Assembly: GCA_019137255.1 (NCBI GenBank)
Contig: WPDH01000018.1
Location: forward strand, 186,001 to 250,000
Direction: 5' to 3'
Length of the DNA stretch: 64,000 nucleotides
From: Corinectria fuckeliana
Lineage: Eukaryota; Ascomycota; Sordariomycetes; Hypocreales; Nectriaceae
The notes below the pieces were generated by a model that had not been told where the DNA came from, searched no databases, and saw nothing but the letters and a program-made list of their open reading frames with translations. Of the stretch, positions 31,381 through 43,500 are shown in pieces (within the stretch, counting starts at the first letter, position 1; each line of letters begins with the position of its first letter). The position numbers and the translations under genes are program-made.

Positions 31381-31800
31381 ATGGGCAACGTACGAACCTC
31401 TACGATCCTCTGAGGCGCCGCTGTGCTGACCGAATCAATCTAGGGTGCTAGAGCTCAGCAGAAGCGCGAGCGCAACCAGAAGAACGAGAAGGGCGTGGCC
31501 AAGTCGCAGCTCAAGGTGGTACGTTCATCCGTCCATCCATCGTCCGATGCCTTAACCGCCTTCGTGTGCTGACAGTTCTGAATAGAACTCGCAGGCTTGC
31601 GACATCCAGTGCCAGATCTGCAAGTCGACCTTCCTCAAGACGACCAAGGCCCCCGCGTTCGTGCCCCTCCATCTCTCCGCCATTCCCTTATCTTAGACTC
31701 TGGACTAACACGTTTGATTCTCTCTCGCAGTCTGACCGAGCACGCCGGCAACAAGCACAGCAAGACCCTCGAGGAGTGCTTCCCCACCTTCCAACAGTAG
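31381..31800 (+). CDS. Small C2H2 zinc-finger protein, ZNF706/4F5-like
   Basis: Four tiny exons, 31381-31389, 31444-31518, 31586-31656 and 31731-31800, encode 74 residues. The N-terminus (MGNGARAQQKRERNQKNEKG) is the basic SERF/4F5-like segment. It is followed by one C2H2-type finger, CQIC...LTEHAGNKH, as in ZNF706 and At2g23090-like proteins (zf-met2). The role in fungi is unknown to me; animal ZNF706 is small, nuclear and associated with RNA/G-quadruplex chemistry. The first exon is only three codons. All three introns are 53-74 nt with good donors (GTACGA, GTACGT) or acceptable ones (GTTCGT). The frame closes exactly and all Cys/His are preserved. Confidence 0.9.
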
Positions 31801-32063
31801 TCTCGTTCTACATACGAGGTTCAGGCCAAAAAAAAAAAAAGACGGCGATGATGGCGTAGTAGGAGAGCGTGAGCATTCAGCGAGGCGTCCAGTGGGGCCG
31901 TGGTATGGTGGGAGCGAGGTTGACACCGACGGGACTCACGATGGATGATTTACACGGTCCTTTTCTGCCCTCTGATTTCTGATTTACGGCGACTCCTTTT
32001 TTTTAAGATTTGTCTCCAGGTCCTAAACCTCCATCCCACCATAGACATGCATGTCTCTTTTGA

Positions 32064-33337
32064 TCAGTGAGCCTTCACCGCCGCCGTGGGGGTCACCTCG
32101 ACCGGTGCTCCTCCCGCCGGCGTCGCACTCGCCTGCTTCTTCGCCTGGGCCTGGGCCTGCTCCTCTCGGATCGCCGCGAGGATGTCTGGGTACCACCGCT
32201 CGCCGACGTCCGGGTGGCTCTTGACGCGGTTGCGCAGGGTCGCCTCGCCCAGCGTCTTGGCCACACCGCCGCGCCGGAACGTAAACTCGACGTCGTCGAC
32301 GCGCCCGCCGTTGGCCTCGACCACGCGCCGCCGCTGCTCCTGCACGCCTTCGGGCACCTTGCCCACGCCCACCGTCTCCAGGTCCTCGAACTCGGCGTCG
32401 CCCTTGACGCCCTGGAAGAACGGGATCGAGAAGCGCGCGCCACTGCCCGCCAGCGGCGACAGCACGCGGTGCGTCGTCGACACGCACACGCCCTGCGTCA
32501 GCGCCTCGAGGCCCTGCCCGATGGCCACGACCAGCGTCCCCGCGATGGGCGGGCAGTCGATCCACTCGCCCTTGACGTTCTGCACCTGCAGGCCGCGGTG
32601 CTGCGTCGCCTGCAGCAGGTAGCTGGTCAGCATGGAGTCCTTGTGCGGGCCGACGCCCTGGCCCTGCGCCTCGCCGTCCTTGCCCAGCTGCGCGAGGTCC
32701 GGGTACCGCACGATCTTGAGCTTGTGCTGCTGGTCGTCGTCAAAGTACTTGTTGAAGGCGTCCCTGGGCAGCTCGATGGCCTCGGCGATGAGCGACGTGA
32801 AGTAGACGGAGACCTCGCCCATCCGGTCCATGTACTCGGTGTACGTGTCCCGGAACCCCGGGAGGGACTCCTCGGCCGGCCACTGGTTGGGCGCCAATAG
32901 GTTATGGTGCAGTGGCGAGCCTGGCTTGGGGATGGGATGCTCGGTGGAGAGGTCAATCTGCTCACGGTGGTCTATCTCCCCGGCCGTGATCTCGGCCGAG
33001 AGCCGCGAGTAGCCCAGAAACGAGTTGGCATTCTTCATTTCAATCTTGAGTCTTAAGTGATGAGTTTAGCAAAGGGACCGTTTCTTTGACAATCGCACTG
33101 CATCATCTGCCGGAGGCAGAAGGGGAGGCTGCCTTACTTCTCCTCTTCGGGGATGTCGAAAAAACCCTTGCCCAGTGTGATGACCCGCTGGAACAGCTCG
33201 TCCGAGATGCCCACGTTCTTCAGATACAGGAAGCCAACCTCCATCAGCGCATGGCGAAGCTCCCTGAGAAACGCGGGCTTCGCAGCTGGGTCGCTGGCCG
33301 CAGCCAGGTCCAGAATCGGGATTGACGTGAACGACAT
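32064..33337 (-). CDS. 2-oxoglutarate/Fe(II)-dependent oxygenase (isopenicillin N synthase-like)
   Basis: Two exons, 33138-33337 and 32064-33051 (86-nt intron), give 395 residues. The N-terminal non-haem dioxygenase domain begins MSFTSIPILDL and includes GFLYLKNVGIS and KGFFDIPEEEKLKIEM across the splice. The catalytic beta-helix shows the iron triad His203-x-Asp205 (GPHKDSM) and His261 (STTHRVL), with Arg273 in ARFSIPFF for 2-oxoglutarate. The C-terminus is an Ala/Gln-rich tail. The substrate cannot be read from sequence; this family includes biosynthetic and housekeeping enzymes, and no biosynthetic cluster surrounds it. The ATG at 33337 is preferred because residues upstream do not look like family sequence. 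Confidence 0.92.
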
Positions 33338-33813
33338 GAGGCGCGAGAGCACAGGATAAAGCGACACTGGCGAAGCACACGATGGCAAGGAAGACTAGTT
33401 GACTCTCGTTGAGTTGTACCCTGGTATCTTCTTCTTCTCTTTTGCGTAAAATATGTAAAGGTAGTAAGGCAGTCAAAGATAGTCGGTCTATCACCTCATT
33501 CATGGTGCAATGTGCAATGGCGCAATTGGTTCCACCCTCCACGCGCCCGACCTGCCATGTCCGAGGCCCCCGCATCGGCCAACAGCCGGTGGATGCCGGC
33601 CGGTGGCGTTCGCGATGGCCTCCACGGCGGAATCCCACGTCGGCCGATTCCGATAATGATGCTACATCTTGGGTTGCTGGCGTGTTCAGTGTTTCAACAA
33701 GATGCATCTTAGTTTCCAACTATCCGATGCGCTGCTTATGGATGCCTTGACATGCTGGGCTAGACAGTTCAGCCACAGCAGATGCGTATGAACAAGTCTA
33801 TCGTCTAGATTCC
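33338..33813. other. Intergenic spacer
   Basis: 476 bp holding the oxygenase promoter and the UTP17 3' end. No feature recognised. Confidence 0.5.
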
Positions 33814-36787
33814 TCACGAGGAAGCCAACAGAGGTTTTGTCGCAAGAAGGCCTGTAACCTGATAGAACATGTCCTCGATCGGGGGCGCTGCAAACGCGGG
33901 AGCGACGTCAAAGATGTCTGCAAGCTGTTGTTGGCGTACCACACTGGGATGGACATTATCATCCTCCATGTCAACGTCCTCCGCATCTGCCGTTGCATCA
34001 GCCTCATCTTCCTCGTCACTCCCCATATCCTCATCCTCGTCCTCGCCAATAAAGGCATTCGTCTCAACATCCTCGAGACGGAGGTCCTCGAGTGGCTGGA
34101 CCGTCGCAAGCGAGGATGGGTCGGATCCTTCAGCAACAACCCAGATCTGAGCTGCATCGTCCAAGGCAATAAATCCGCTCGTGTCCGGCGCAGACACGAG
34201 GCTGATTATCTTCTGAGGGGTGCTGCGTACTAGCAGGGGCTCGGATTCCTCTGGCTCAAAAACTCCCAGAGTAGAGCCCTCGCTGGACGGCAGTGCCACG
34301 GCGAAGTGTCCAGAGGTGTGGTCTACAGCGAGCTGCAGCAAGTCGTTGGCCATGGCGGCTTTGGGAATGACAACGCCATATCGCAGCTCATCGCTTACGA
34401 CATCGTAAACACGCAGTTCGTCGGACAACACAATAACAAAGGGCGAAAGGGCGCGGACAGAGCGCAGTTTCCCCTTCCATTGGCCTTCGAGCGTCTTGAC
34501 GATCTCACCAGATGCGGCGTCAATAACGTAGACGGCGCCAACGCCAACGGTTCCAAAGGCAACGAAGATAGTCGAACCGTCTTCTGAGAAGGTAATGCTT
34601 CCTTGGGGCTCGCTCTTGGCAGGCTCGGGGAGGTCCAGGGTGCCTTCCTGAGGGAGGCCATCACCCACAGCAATGGCTTGTGAGCAGCTCCAGGAGAAGA
34701 CCTCTCGGCCGTTGGTTCCCTTGATGGCAACGCCGTTTTGCGACCGAGTCTTGGGACGCCACAAGCGAACCAGGCCATCGGTTCCGATCGTAGCGAAGCA
34801 TGTCGTGACGGGATTTGATGCGAGATCTAGCACTGCCTCGTTGCGTGTAGTGGCGTGAGGGGCATTGATCCTAGAAACAAGGGCAATCTGGTCATCGCCT
34901 TGTCGAGCCTCCCAGAACTTCAAAAAGACCTCACGTCGTTCCTGAATGAACTGAGTCTTCATGTCACTGAGGACATTGTCGACATCCCGAGGAGAAGGTT
35001 CCCAGGTGTCCACACTAGCAAGCCACTCTCCGTCGGCTGAAAAGGCCATGTGCGTGATAAGGGGCTCATCAATGGGGTTGCCCTTGTTGGTGATGTTGAC
35101 ATCTGTCGGTTGTGTGCGAGCCAGAGCCTGTCTCGACACACTTCGGAACGTTTCGAGATCGAACGTCTGCAACAAAGGGGCCGAGAAGTCCCCTGATGAA
35201 CTAGACTGGCTGCCATTGCCTACACAGACGTGTAGTCTTGAGTGGTCCGTTGGCCTGATGGCAGCTGGGACAGGCCGTCGCACAGACTCAGGAACCGTCC
35301 AGGTGCGCTGAACGAGAAGGTCCTTGGGGGTCGAAACGTTCACCGCGGCGGACTGGATGCCGGCGACGTACGCAGTAGGCTTCATCTCGGCGGTAGACAG
35401 GATCATTGTAGAGTTGTCATCTAGATGAATCACATATGAAGATCCAGTAGCGGAAACAACAATATTTTCCACACTGCCGGAGAGATGGGGCAAGAAGTCC
35501 TTTCGTGAAGTATCCATCTGCCAGATTACAAGGGTATTCTCAGAACCTCCAGAAATTATGTAATGGCCTACCCCTAGTCAGTATCAGATTGAAAAACGAG
35601 GCATCTAGCACATACCATCACGAGACCACTTCAGAGCATGCACGGCCTTTCTGTGCCAGTGATACTTCTGGGCCTGAATCGTCTCCTTATCGGAGCTTGA
35701 CTTTCCGAGAGCCTGGCTTCGAGCGAGGACGTCGTGATAGAGATAGATAGAGCCGCGAGCACCGCCGATGATGATATCAACCTGCTGCGTACGCGACTTT
35801 TTGCTACCCGTGGCCGGTTTCGTGTGTACTCGGAGATCAAGCGTTGTGATAAGATCCGGTACGTCGAAGGAATAAAATTCGTACTCAAGCCCGGCAAAGG
35901 TGTCGGTTTGTTTCTGCGATAGGACGCCCATGAAGAGGCGGTCGTTGATTGCTCCAGCTAGGACCTGGCTGTTTTCGCTCGACTCCAGCAGGTGCAGACC
36001 GTTGCCCGGCTTATTCATGGCCACGACGACCTTGGACTCGGGAGCTGACTGGACCTTTCCTTCGTAGGCGACCACCTCGATCCGGCTGGGCTTGTCTGAT
36101 TCGGCGATCAAGAGGACCTCTTCCGTCTTCTTGGAGATCTTGGTCGTCAGCACGACCAGTGCCCTAGCCGTTCCGGACCGTGTCTGGAAGGACTCAGGGA
36201 TCTTGGAGCTTGTCCAGTCGACGTGAAACACGCGGCCGTCCGAGCAGGCCACCCAAACAAAATCGGGGTTCTGCTTCGAAAGTCGCGTAGCGACAATGGT
36301 TGCGGTTGTCGTCGCCTTTTGCGTAGAAGAGTCGGCAACGGTTATTGGGATTCGGCGCACTAACAAAGAATCCGCGGCCGAGTAAACTTGGATCGAAGTG
36401 TTGTAGGCCAGGATGAGATATCTAAGACAGGTTAGACTCGCCGCCATAGAAAGTTCATCAAAGCACTCACTGATCCTCGTTGGTGAGAATGGGATCAATG
36501 TCGAGCATTCTTCCGCCCATGGGCTTCGAGACTCGCCATCCTGCCTCTGAGTTGTCGAACTGGGGAACAACCTCCAGCTCACGATCCCCAGTTGTTTCGA
36601 GGGCGGTCGGCTCGGATTGTGCGCCCTTCGCAGGGTTCAGCAGATCAGCAACTGATTTGCGCCCATTGGCCTTGTTCTCCTTGCGTTCAGCTCGTTGCCG
36701 TTTCGACTTCGAATCTGCCTCGGCCAGGTCCCTCTTGCGCTTCTTCGTCTGGTCATTTTTCACCCGGCTGCTCTTGTTTCCGGCCAT
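33814..36787 (-). CDS. UTP17: U3 snoRNP / t-UTP subunit UTP17 (NAN1, WDR75)
   Basis: WD40 scaffold of the t-UTP subcomplex of the small-subunit processome, acting in the nucleolus on pre-rRNA transcription and processing. Exons 36471-36787, 35616-36421 and 33814-35567 (introns 49 and 48 nt) give 958 residues. The N-terminus is a basic nuclear signal (KKRKRDLAEADSKSKRQR). Two beta-propellers follow, with WD-like blades: YHWHRKAVHALKWSRDGHYIISGGSENTLVIWQ (here spanning two splice partners), LASNPVTTCFATIGTDGLVRLW and GSITFSEDGSTIFVAFGTV. The C-terminal region is very acidic (GEDEDEDMGSDEEDEADA) before the terminal segment of small helices. The frame stays open for 77 codons upstream of the chosen ATG, but that stretch lies in the divergent promoter. 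Confidence 0.93.
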
Positions 36788-37111
36788 TTTCGAGGTTCCT
36801 CTACAGACAGTCGACACAGGTTGGAGAATTAGGAGGGTGGGCGCGAAGGCCAGATCATGTACCGGATCGTCAATCGAGAATGATGAGGACTGCCAATGCT
36901 CGGACTCGCAGAAATTTTGGTCCCGCTTGGTGAACTTTTTTGCTGCCGATAAGATAAGCTGCCGTCGGGGAAACCTCGGGTGGGAGAATTTATTTTCAAC
37001 ACCTGGGACGCCCGCCATTACCGAGCTCTCTTTTGAGTCAACCAGCTACCCTTTGTCGCAAACCGCGTTGTGAATACCAGCAGTCGTGCGTACGTTTCCC
37101 TCACCCACAAA
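36788..37111. promoter_or_regulatory. Bidirectional promoter UTP17 / RPB10 with PAC-like and RRPE-like motifs
   Basis: 324 bp separate the two divergent start codons. It contains GATGAG (36882-36887), the core of the PAC element, and GAAATTTT (36911-36918), reminiscent of RRPE (consensus TGAAAAATTTT). These are the two signature motifs of ribosome-biogenesis promoters in yeasts. The RRPE match is imperfect. Confidence 0.45.
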
Positions 37112-37520
37112 ATGATCATTCCCATCCGTTGCTTCTCTTGCGGAAAGGTATGCGCCCCGGTCCGAGCTGCGCCTGCCAAGCCGCGCTCTGACTAACCAAC
37201 CTCCAGGTCACCGGCGACCTTTGGGAGCGCTATCTCCAGTTGATCGCGGATCCCCGAAAGACCGATGGGTAGGACAGCATCGCGTGCGATCATTTAGAGA
37301 AGCGACTGACCGGATACCTAGTGATGCCATGGACGAGCTCGGCCTGAAGCGCTACTGTTGCCGCCGCATGATCATGACCCACGTCGACTTAATCGAGAAG
37401 CTTCTCAAGTACGACAACACGACCGAGCATCACTACCAGGAGAGCCTCTGCTAACCTCTACACAGGTACACGCCTGACGGCCGAAACGAGAAGAAGCAGC
37501 GATTGAACGAAACCGAATAG
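37112..37520 (+). CDS. RPB10: RNA polymerase I/II/III subunit RPB10 (ABC10-beta)
   Basis: Small zinc-binding subunit shared by all three nuclear RNA polymerases. Exons 37112-37147, 37207-37268, 37322-37408 and 37466-37520 give 79 residues. Signature: MIIPIRCFSCGK at the N-terminus, then LKRYCCRRMIMTHVDLIEKLLKY with the CC pair completing the atypical zinc site (CxxC...CC). All introns are 53-59 nt and the frame closes at each junction. The C-terminus (NEKKQRLNETE) is slightly longer than in yeast. It shares its promoter region with UTP17, so co-regulation with ribosome biogenesis is plausible. Confidence 0.97.
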
Positions 37521-40500
37521 AGCCACTGCGAGAGGGAGCTACAGCAGGTCATGCATAGTCAGGCGTTTTGGGAATCAAACAAGTGTCTCCTGGTTTGGCG
37601 TATGGAGGAATTCGCATTGAATAAAGTCTTGCTATGAAGCACGCGAGCGCTCGTTTCGGCTGCCAGTCCGTGAAGGTAGGCCTATGCCTACTGCCTGAAC
37701 TGTGCTACCGCAACCTCTTGGTGCCGTAATTCCGCGTCTGCAGACGGGCCCGAATTCGACGACAATATCGAGTAAAGATTAAATCCTCTGATTGTCTCTC
37801 TGGCCGAACGCCTTCCGTCCCGGGCTGTCCGCCGTATCAAACTATGCCGGAGTTAACATGGTCACATGGACAGGGGCATGGGCTCTCGTGAGCAACACAT
37901 CGGCCTCTTTCTGGGTCGGGAGAGAAAGAGCGGTGGGTGTTGGATCAAGGCAGACCCGAGGCAACAGAACAGAGATGAGCACGCGTTGGGCATCTATTGT
38001 TATTAGCAAAACACGACCAACAGGCCTTTCCACTGATGCTAAACAATGACACCGAGGGATCCGGACAGCACAGCCTCGCATGTCCTCAACCTCACCTGAC
38101 CTTGGACCCTTGGCAAACTCTAGCCCAGTGTTGTATCAGTCTAGTTCAGACTGATACGTGTTTCCCTTGCTCGAAATTTTCGAAACGAGAGGCGCCAAAC
38201 TAGGCATTGTCGTTCGAGTTGGTCCTAGTTAACCGCGTCACCGGTCCAGCAAACAATGCTCGTGTCATGTAGTCATTTCACTGAACCAAGCTGCCGGAAC
38301 CGACATTGCTTACCAGGCATCCATATCACCTCATTCCGCCACCCGCCATTTCCAAAGCAACGGTCTTGCAGGAGAGCCACGTAGGGGTTGGCGGACTTTT
38401 GCGTGCCATCCGGAGATTTCTCTAACAAAGTCAAGACATGGGTTCCGGCTGGCAGGGGAGGCGGGCACTCTCCTCCTCGGCCTCCCGTCTGTTCTCGATC
38501 GATCCTTTGAAGCGGTCAGCGAGAGGTGGCATCCACTTGTCGGAATCTCAGCCCTCACCGTGACGAAAGAAACCCGAGAGAGGTGAGGCTCAAGCGAGTT
38601 GCAGCCAATTAGGCCGCATGGCCAACTTTTGAGGCCACGGCTACCCACCCTCCGGACTTGGGGGGAGCAACCGACCATTCGGGCTTCTACATAGCCCACC
38701 CAGTATCCTGGGATGCCGACAGCTAGATAGTTCCCTTGAAGCTTGGCTTGATAAAGTTGGCGGCTTGCTTACGCAGCTGCATAATTTGTTGGACGAGAGG
38801 AGCGAGCGGACTTATACGGAGTAGGTAGCGGTTGTTTTCGTCAGGTTCCCCGCTTTGACCAGAGGCGAGCCCGAGTGCATAAGTGACTGATGTATGATTG
38901 TCACCGTGTAAAACCGCACGTAGTGTACCGTATTTATTTTAAACGGTAGTGGGTATAACTACTGTAGTATCTACATAGTTGGAATAACAGAGGTCTTAAA
39001 AAAAACAGGTCCTTAGCTATGACATTCTAGATCTGGCGTTGTCTCATGGAGGTCCCACCATTGATACTTGTTGAAAGGACTTACTCCCGCCGACGGGGGC
39101 CGAGTTCTAGGCCCTGCTTGAATTAATTGATCTCGATTCATGATGGACTGGTGTGAGTGACGAAAGGCGCATATGGCCTTTTTTCTTTCACTCTATTCTG
39201 AACTGACTTCGTATATTGGCATTCGGGGACAGGGACGATCATCATTCTTCACATTCCTCTTCTTCGCCTCGGAAGAGTGCCCAGTACCAAAAGAACCTTG
39301 TTACGGTCAAGACCCTATAAGTCGTTAGCTCCTGATCCCGTGTTGTCGCGAAGCCGGTGTTTGACGAGCCTGCTACCGAATGCAAAGGAAGATGCAAGTG
39401 AAAGAGAGAAGAAGAGAAGCACCTGGGGATTCTAGGGCATGAAGAAAAGTTGGCCGAAATTGAGTCAAGACGTGTCCGGATTATCTTCAGGGTCCTCCAA
39501 CACATCAACCTTTTTCATGTCCTCAGGTGTACCACCCGACGCCATCCCGTAGGCATTTCTCACTGGCACCGTTTCTACATATTGGGACGTCAGATTGCAT
39601 GAATTTGTACACATGACCACCTACTGTTGTTTGGCTGAGCTTGGACTGAACCTGGATCCCAAGGCCCAACCAAGGCCAAAGACAGGATTTGCCGCGAGAT
39701 GACCAGACGAGTTGCCCAAAGCGGGCATTACCCGCGTACACATGCGTTCTGACCGATCCAACGCCATGTCGCTTGCTAGAGCCAACATCAAAAGGAAACG
39801 GACCACTGGAGTGAGCCCCGACTCACCCCTAATGCATGGCGCAGTCGGTATGCGGTACGCGATATGCGGTATGCGAGAATGGCGCGCCAAAAGGTCAAGG
39901 GTTGGCTAGCTTTTTTCTTTGGCGCCGGCGCCTACTATGCAATGCACCTCAGCCCTTTGGCTTTTGGGCTGATCAGGCTGCACCCTTCACTAATATCTAG
40001 ACTAACGCGTCGAGGTGTCCCTTGTTGATGGGGCTTACCGATGCGTCGCCGGCTAGTCTATAGCTTAGTGACTTTTCAGGGCGGCCTAGGGCGTGCCGTA
40101 ATCTACTCAATGCGCCGTTGGCTCGACTCTGTTGGTAGCACCAACATCAAAAGGATTGCAGCACATTCAGACGTGGAGCCCTTGGAATTCAGGCCGGAGG
40201 AAGTGGCCCAGAACAGCGAGGCCAAGGATAGCACGGTAATCATTGCTCACCAAGGCTAGGCGGGCAGAGAAGAATCGAGAACAAGTCAAGCCCGCTTTCG
40301 AAAGAGAGAAGGGTTCGGCCACGACGAACCCATGAGAACCACCCTGAGGGGAGGTGTCCTGTGTCCCGGCTAGCCAACGGGCTGGCGAGGAAGCTCACCC
40401 CCCCCGCACCGCTGGCCTGGGATGGGGAACGCTGGAGCGGTTCCGACAATCTGTCTAGCGGCAGTGATATTCTGAGACGACGCAGCAGGGCACCGGGCTG

Positions 40501-43500
40501 TCACCACGCTAAGTTGGCCGCTGGGACGATAATCCCTGGCGGAATAGGCGTTCAAGAGCGTGGGAACGGCGAGGCCGCGGCCGCGGTCGCGGTCGTGAAG
40601 AGGCTTTGCTCCTTACCGTCAGATGACAAGGACGACGAAAAGCAAAATTGGGAATTGCCCCCGGCAGTCTGATTGCAGAACTGCACTTTCAGGATCCCGG
40701 CGAGGCTGAATTACGTAGGTTTATTTATGTGTTGTTCATACTCGTTCTTTGGTAGGCGCTGGTCCACAAATTGTGTCGTCTTGTGAGATGAGCCGATCGA
40801 TCATAACAAGCCACAATGGAGACCACCTCACTTTGGGGGGGGGGACAGCTCGACAGGGTTTCGCTTTTGCGCTTCTTGTCTCGTCGGGGATAGAATGGGC
40901 AAGTAGCAAGCCAACGAGCACACGGCACCAGCTACAAGTCTCATTCTACTTCAAAGTGCACGCGTCCGGGTTGCCGACAATGGCAGAAGCAAGTTCTCTT
41001 GGCTTGTCATCACAAGGCACATCCGGGTTAACATGTTGACGTAAATTTAGAAAGAAGGCTCTGGTGGATTTAACGAGATCATGACTGACCAGAAAGCCAA
41101 AAAAAAAAAAACCAATGACTCTGGGAAGCAAAATGCAGTGAGACAACGCGCTGGCGATGCGACCCACTCTACCGCTCGGGCTAGTGGAGCCACCGGTTTG
41201 TTTTAGCGTCGCCAAAGCCGCCGGGACCAGACTGCCGGGTTCAGCGACACGGGCGCTGACTGGCCCGTCCATCGCCCAGGCGGGTAACCATCCCATCCCA
41301 GCACCGCACATTCCCTTTGCACTCACCCACGCACGGCAAAGCGGGCTGCGGAGGACATTTGCAACGGGGTCTCCAGGCCGAACGGGTTTCCCAGAATGCG
41401 ACCTGCGCCAGCTCGCCCTGAGCCTGGAGAGGCCTGGTCGCGGGGGGGCTTAGATGGAGTTGGCCAAGGGAACGGGAGCGGGTTACGGCGGCCTCTCCAG
41501 CGGCCAGGGAGGGCTGAGTGCCGTAAGGCTTAAGTATCGACCTTGACAAAGGCCCGCTTCAGATTCAGGCAAGAGTCGGGAAGGCATTGTTTGTTCTACG
41601 GACTGGCTCTCTTGCAACAACAACCAACGAGGCAAGACAGCGGGCCAGACGATGAGACTCAAATGGGTCCATCTAGGAATAAGTTGAGCCATTGGTCCCG
41701 GGGCTGCGGGCTGGGCCAGCTCAGAGAAGCTGTGCACAACATGTCCAACATCTAGTATTTGTCAACTTGTTTGCAGTTTCAGTGCCCACGATATGCCGGT
41801 GGAGGGCACGGAAGCAGACCCATTGGTCAGCAGAGCAACTAAATAGACAACGTCGACGTTGACGAACGGGACGGGAACGGGTCACGGACAAAGACTGAGA
41901 CAGAGACACAGACACAGACACCGAGTTGCAAAGAGTCATCCTCGCGCAGCGGCGTGTCCCCAGGCTGACCATTCAGGCTGAATGATACCGAGCCCCAGTG
42001 CGCCAGACACGCAACGGGCATCACATTCCATGGGACAGAGCTGAGAGGCATCACAGGCCCAAGAAGCCACAGCCGGACAGATGAACACAGCCATCGATCG
42101 GTTGGTGGAAGTGAGGGCATCCCCCCCTCCTGGCCGTTCCCCCCACTAGAGTTAAGCGCCGACGCCTGTCTGCTTTGGACGGACGCAGCCCCACGGGTTG
42201 GGGTCGACGGGGCGTGCTGGGGACCCCTGGAGAAGGCTTTCCCCATCCTCCACTTTTGTTCGACACCCAGCCGGGATGTAATTGGGTTGATGCAAGGCCC
42301 GGCGCGTGGAAGGTCGGAAGTGGAAGTGGACGGGGGGAGGGACCGAGTAGACTAACTAACGCGCAGCAACGCGCTGTAGAGCAGACAGAGCTGGACACTT
42401 CATGTAGGAGGAAGATGGGTCCTTGGCGTGAGGTGAGAAGAGCAACAACCCAAGGGAGACAAACAAACTCTGCAGCCAAAGAGCCAGCTCTTCTTGGCCG
42501 GCAGAAAAGTCGGAGTCTGAGAGTGAGGTTGGAGGGTGTGAAACGGGAATACTCGTAGGGGTAGGTTGTTGGCCGTCCCCATCTGCATCTGCTTGCTGTC
42601 TTGCTTGCTTCCATCCACACCCCATCCATCCATCCCCTCCATCCATCTTAACTACACCGTCCCTCCAATCCGCGATCCGTTCATCCATCCAACCTGCAGA
42701 GGAGGATTTCTTTTTCCTTCTCTCTTTTCTCCTCGGTGTGCTTTAGCATTCGTATTCGCTAGATGCCTTGATTCAATTTTCGAGTTGACAATGCAAATTC
42801 GTTGAATTGTTGTCTTACCAGTTCACGATTCTCCGCCTCCGTCATAAAGCAACCGTGGGGGCCACACGGGACAGGAGGCATTGGGTCTTCGACGTCGAGC
42901 TGCATTGGCCACACCCTACCTACTTAGGGTACCTACCTATGGCTCCCACCGCTAATGTAGCTAGGAGGTTGGTACAGAGTGATATATGTAAGGCAGGAAA
43001 TATTATGTACAGCAGGGAAAGAGTAGGATTCGGGAAAACAGGCTCAGGCGCACCACCTCGAGGCATTGTTAGCCGCTGCATCCATCCCATCTATCCACTC
43101 ATGCTTCCACGAACATCCACACTCACTTTCCACCTTCACTTCCACATGCAAGCCTCTTTCTCCATCCCGTTTCCTCGCTCGCTCTAGACGTTGTGATCTA
43201 GGGGCCGGCCAATGAGGACCCCGACGAATGGGCCCGTTGCCGATTGCTTATCCCTAAGCTAGGTAGGTAGTCTAGTCTAGTATCTAGGTAGTATGTACTT
43301 GTCTGAAAACAGGGAAAAAAGAAATATGCCTTTTCTTCCATGCCGTCTCTGAGGGGGGGGCTATCGGCCAACGGGATTCTCGTATATCAACACCACAATT
43401 CATAGTATCTCATTGCACTGTCAGGTATCGTATCCATCCGTAAGATTCTACGGCGATGGCTACTGACCGGGCTCGTACCCATTGCCACCCTTTCTGTTCC

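Noticed and set aside
33066..33719. 217-codon minus-strand frame upstream of the 2OG oxygenase
   Set aside because: Overlaps the oxygenase first exon in another frame and has no motif.
36788..37018. 77-codon in-frame extension of UTP17
   Set aside because: Falls in the divergent promoter with RPB10, and the family N-terminus is normally the basic segment that starts at 36787.
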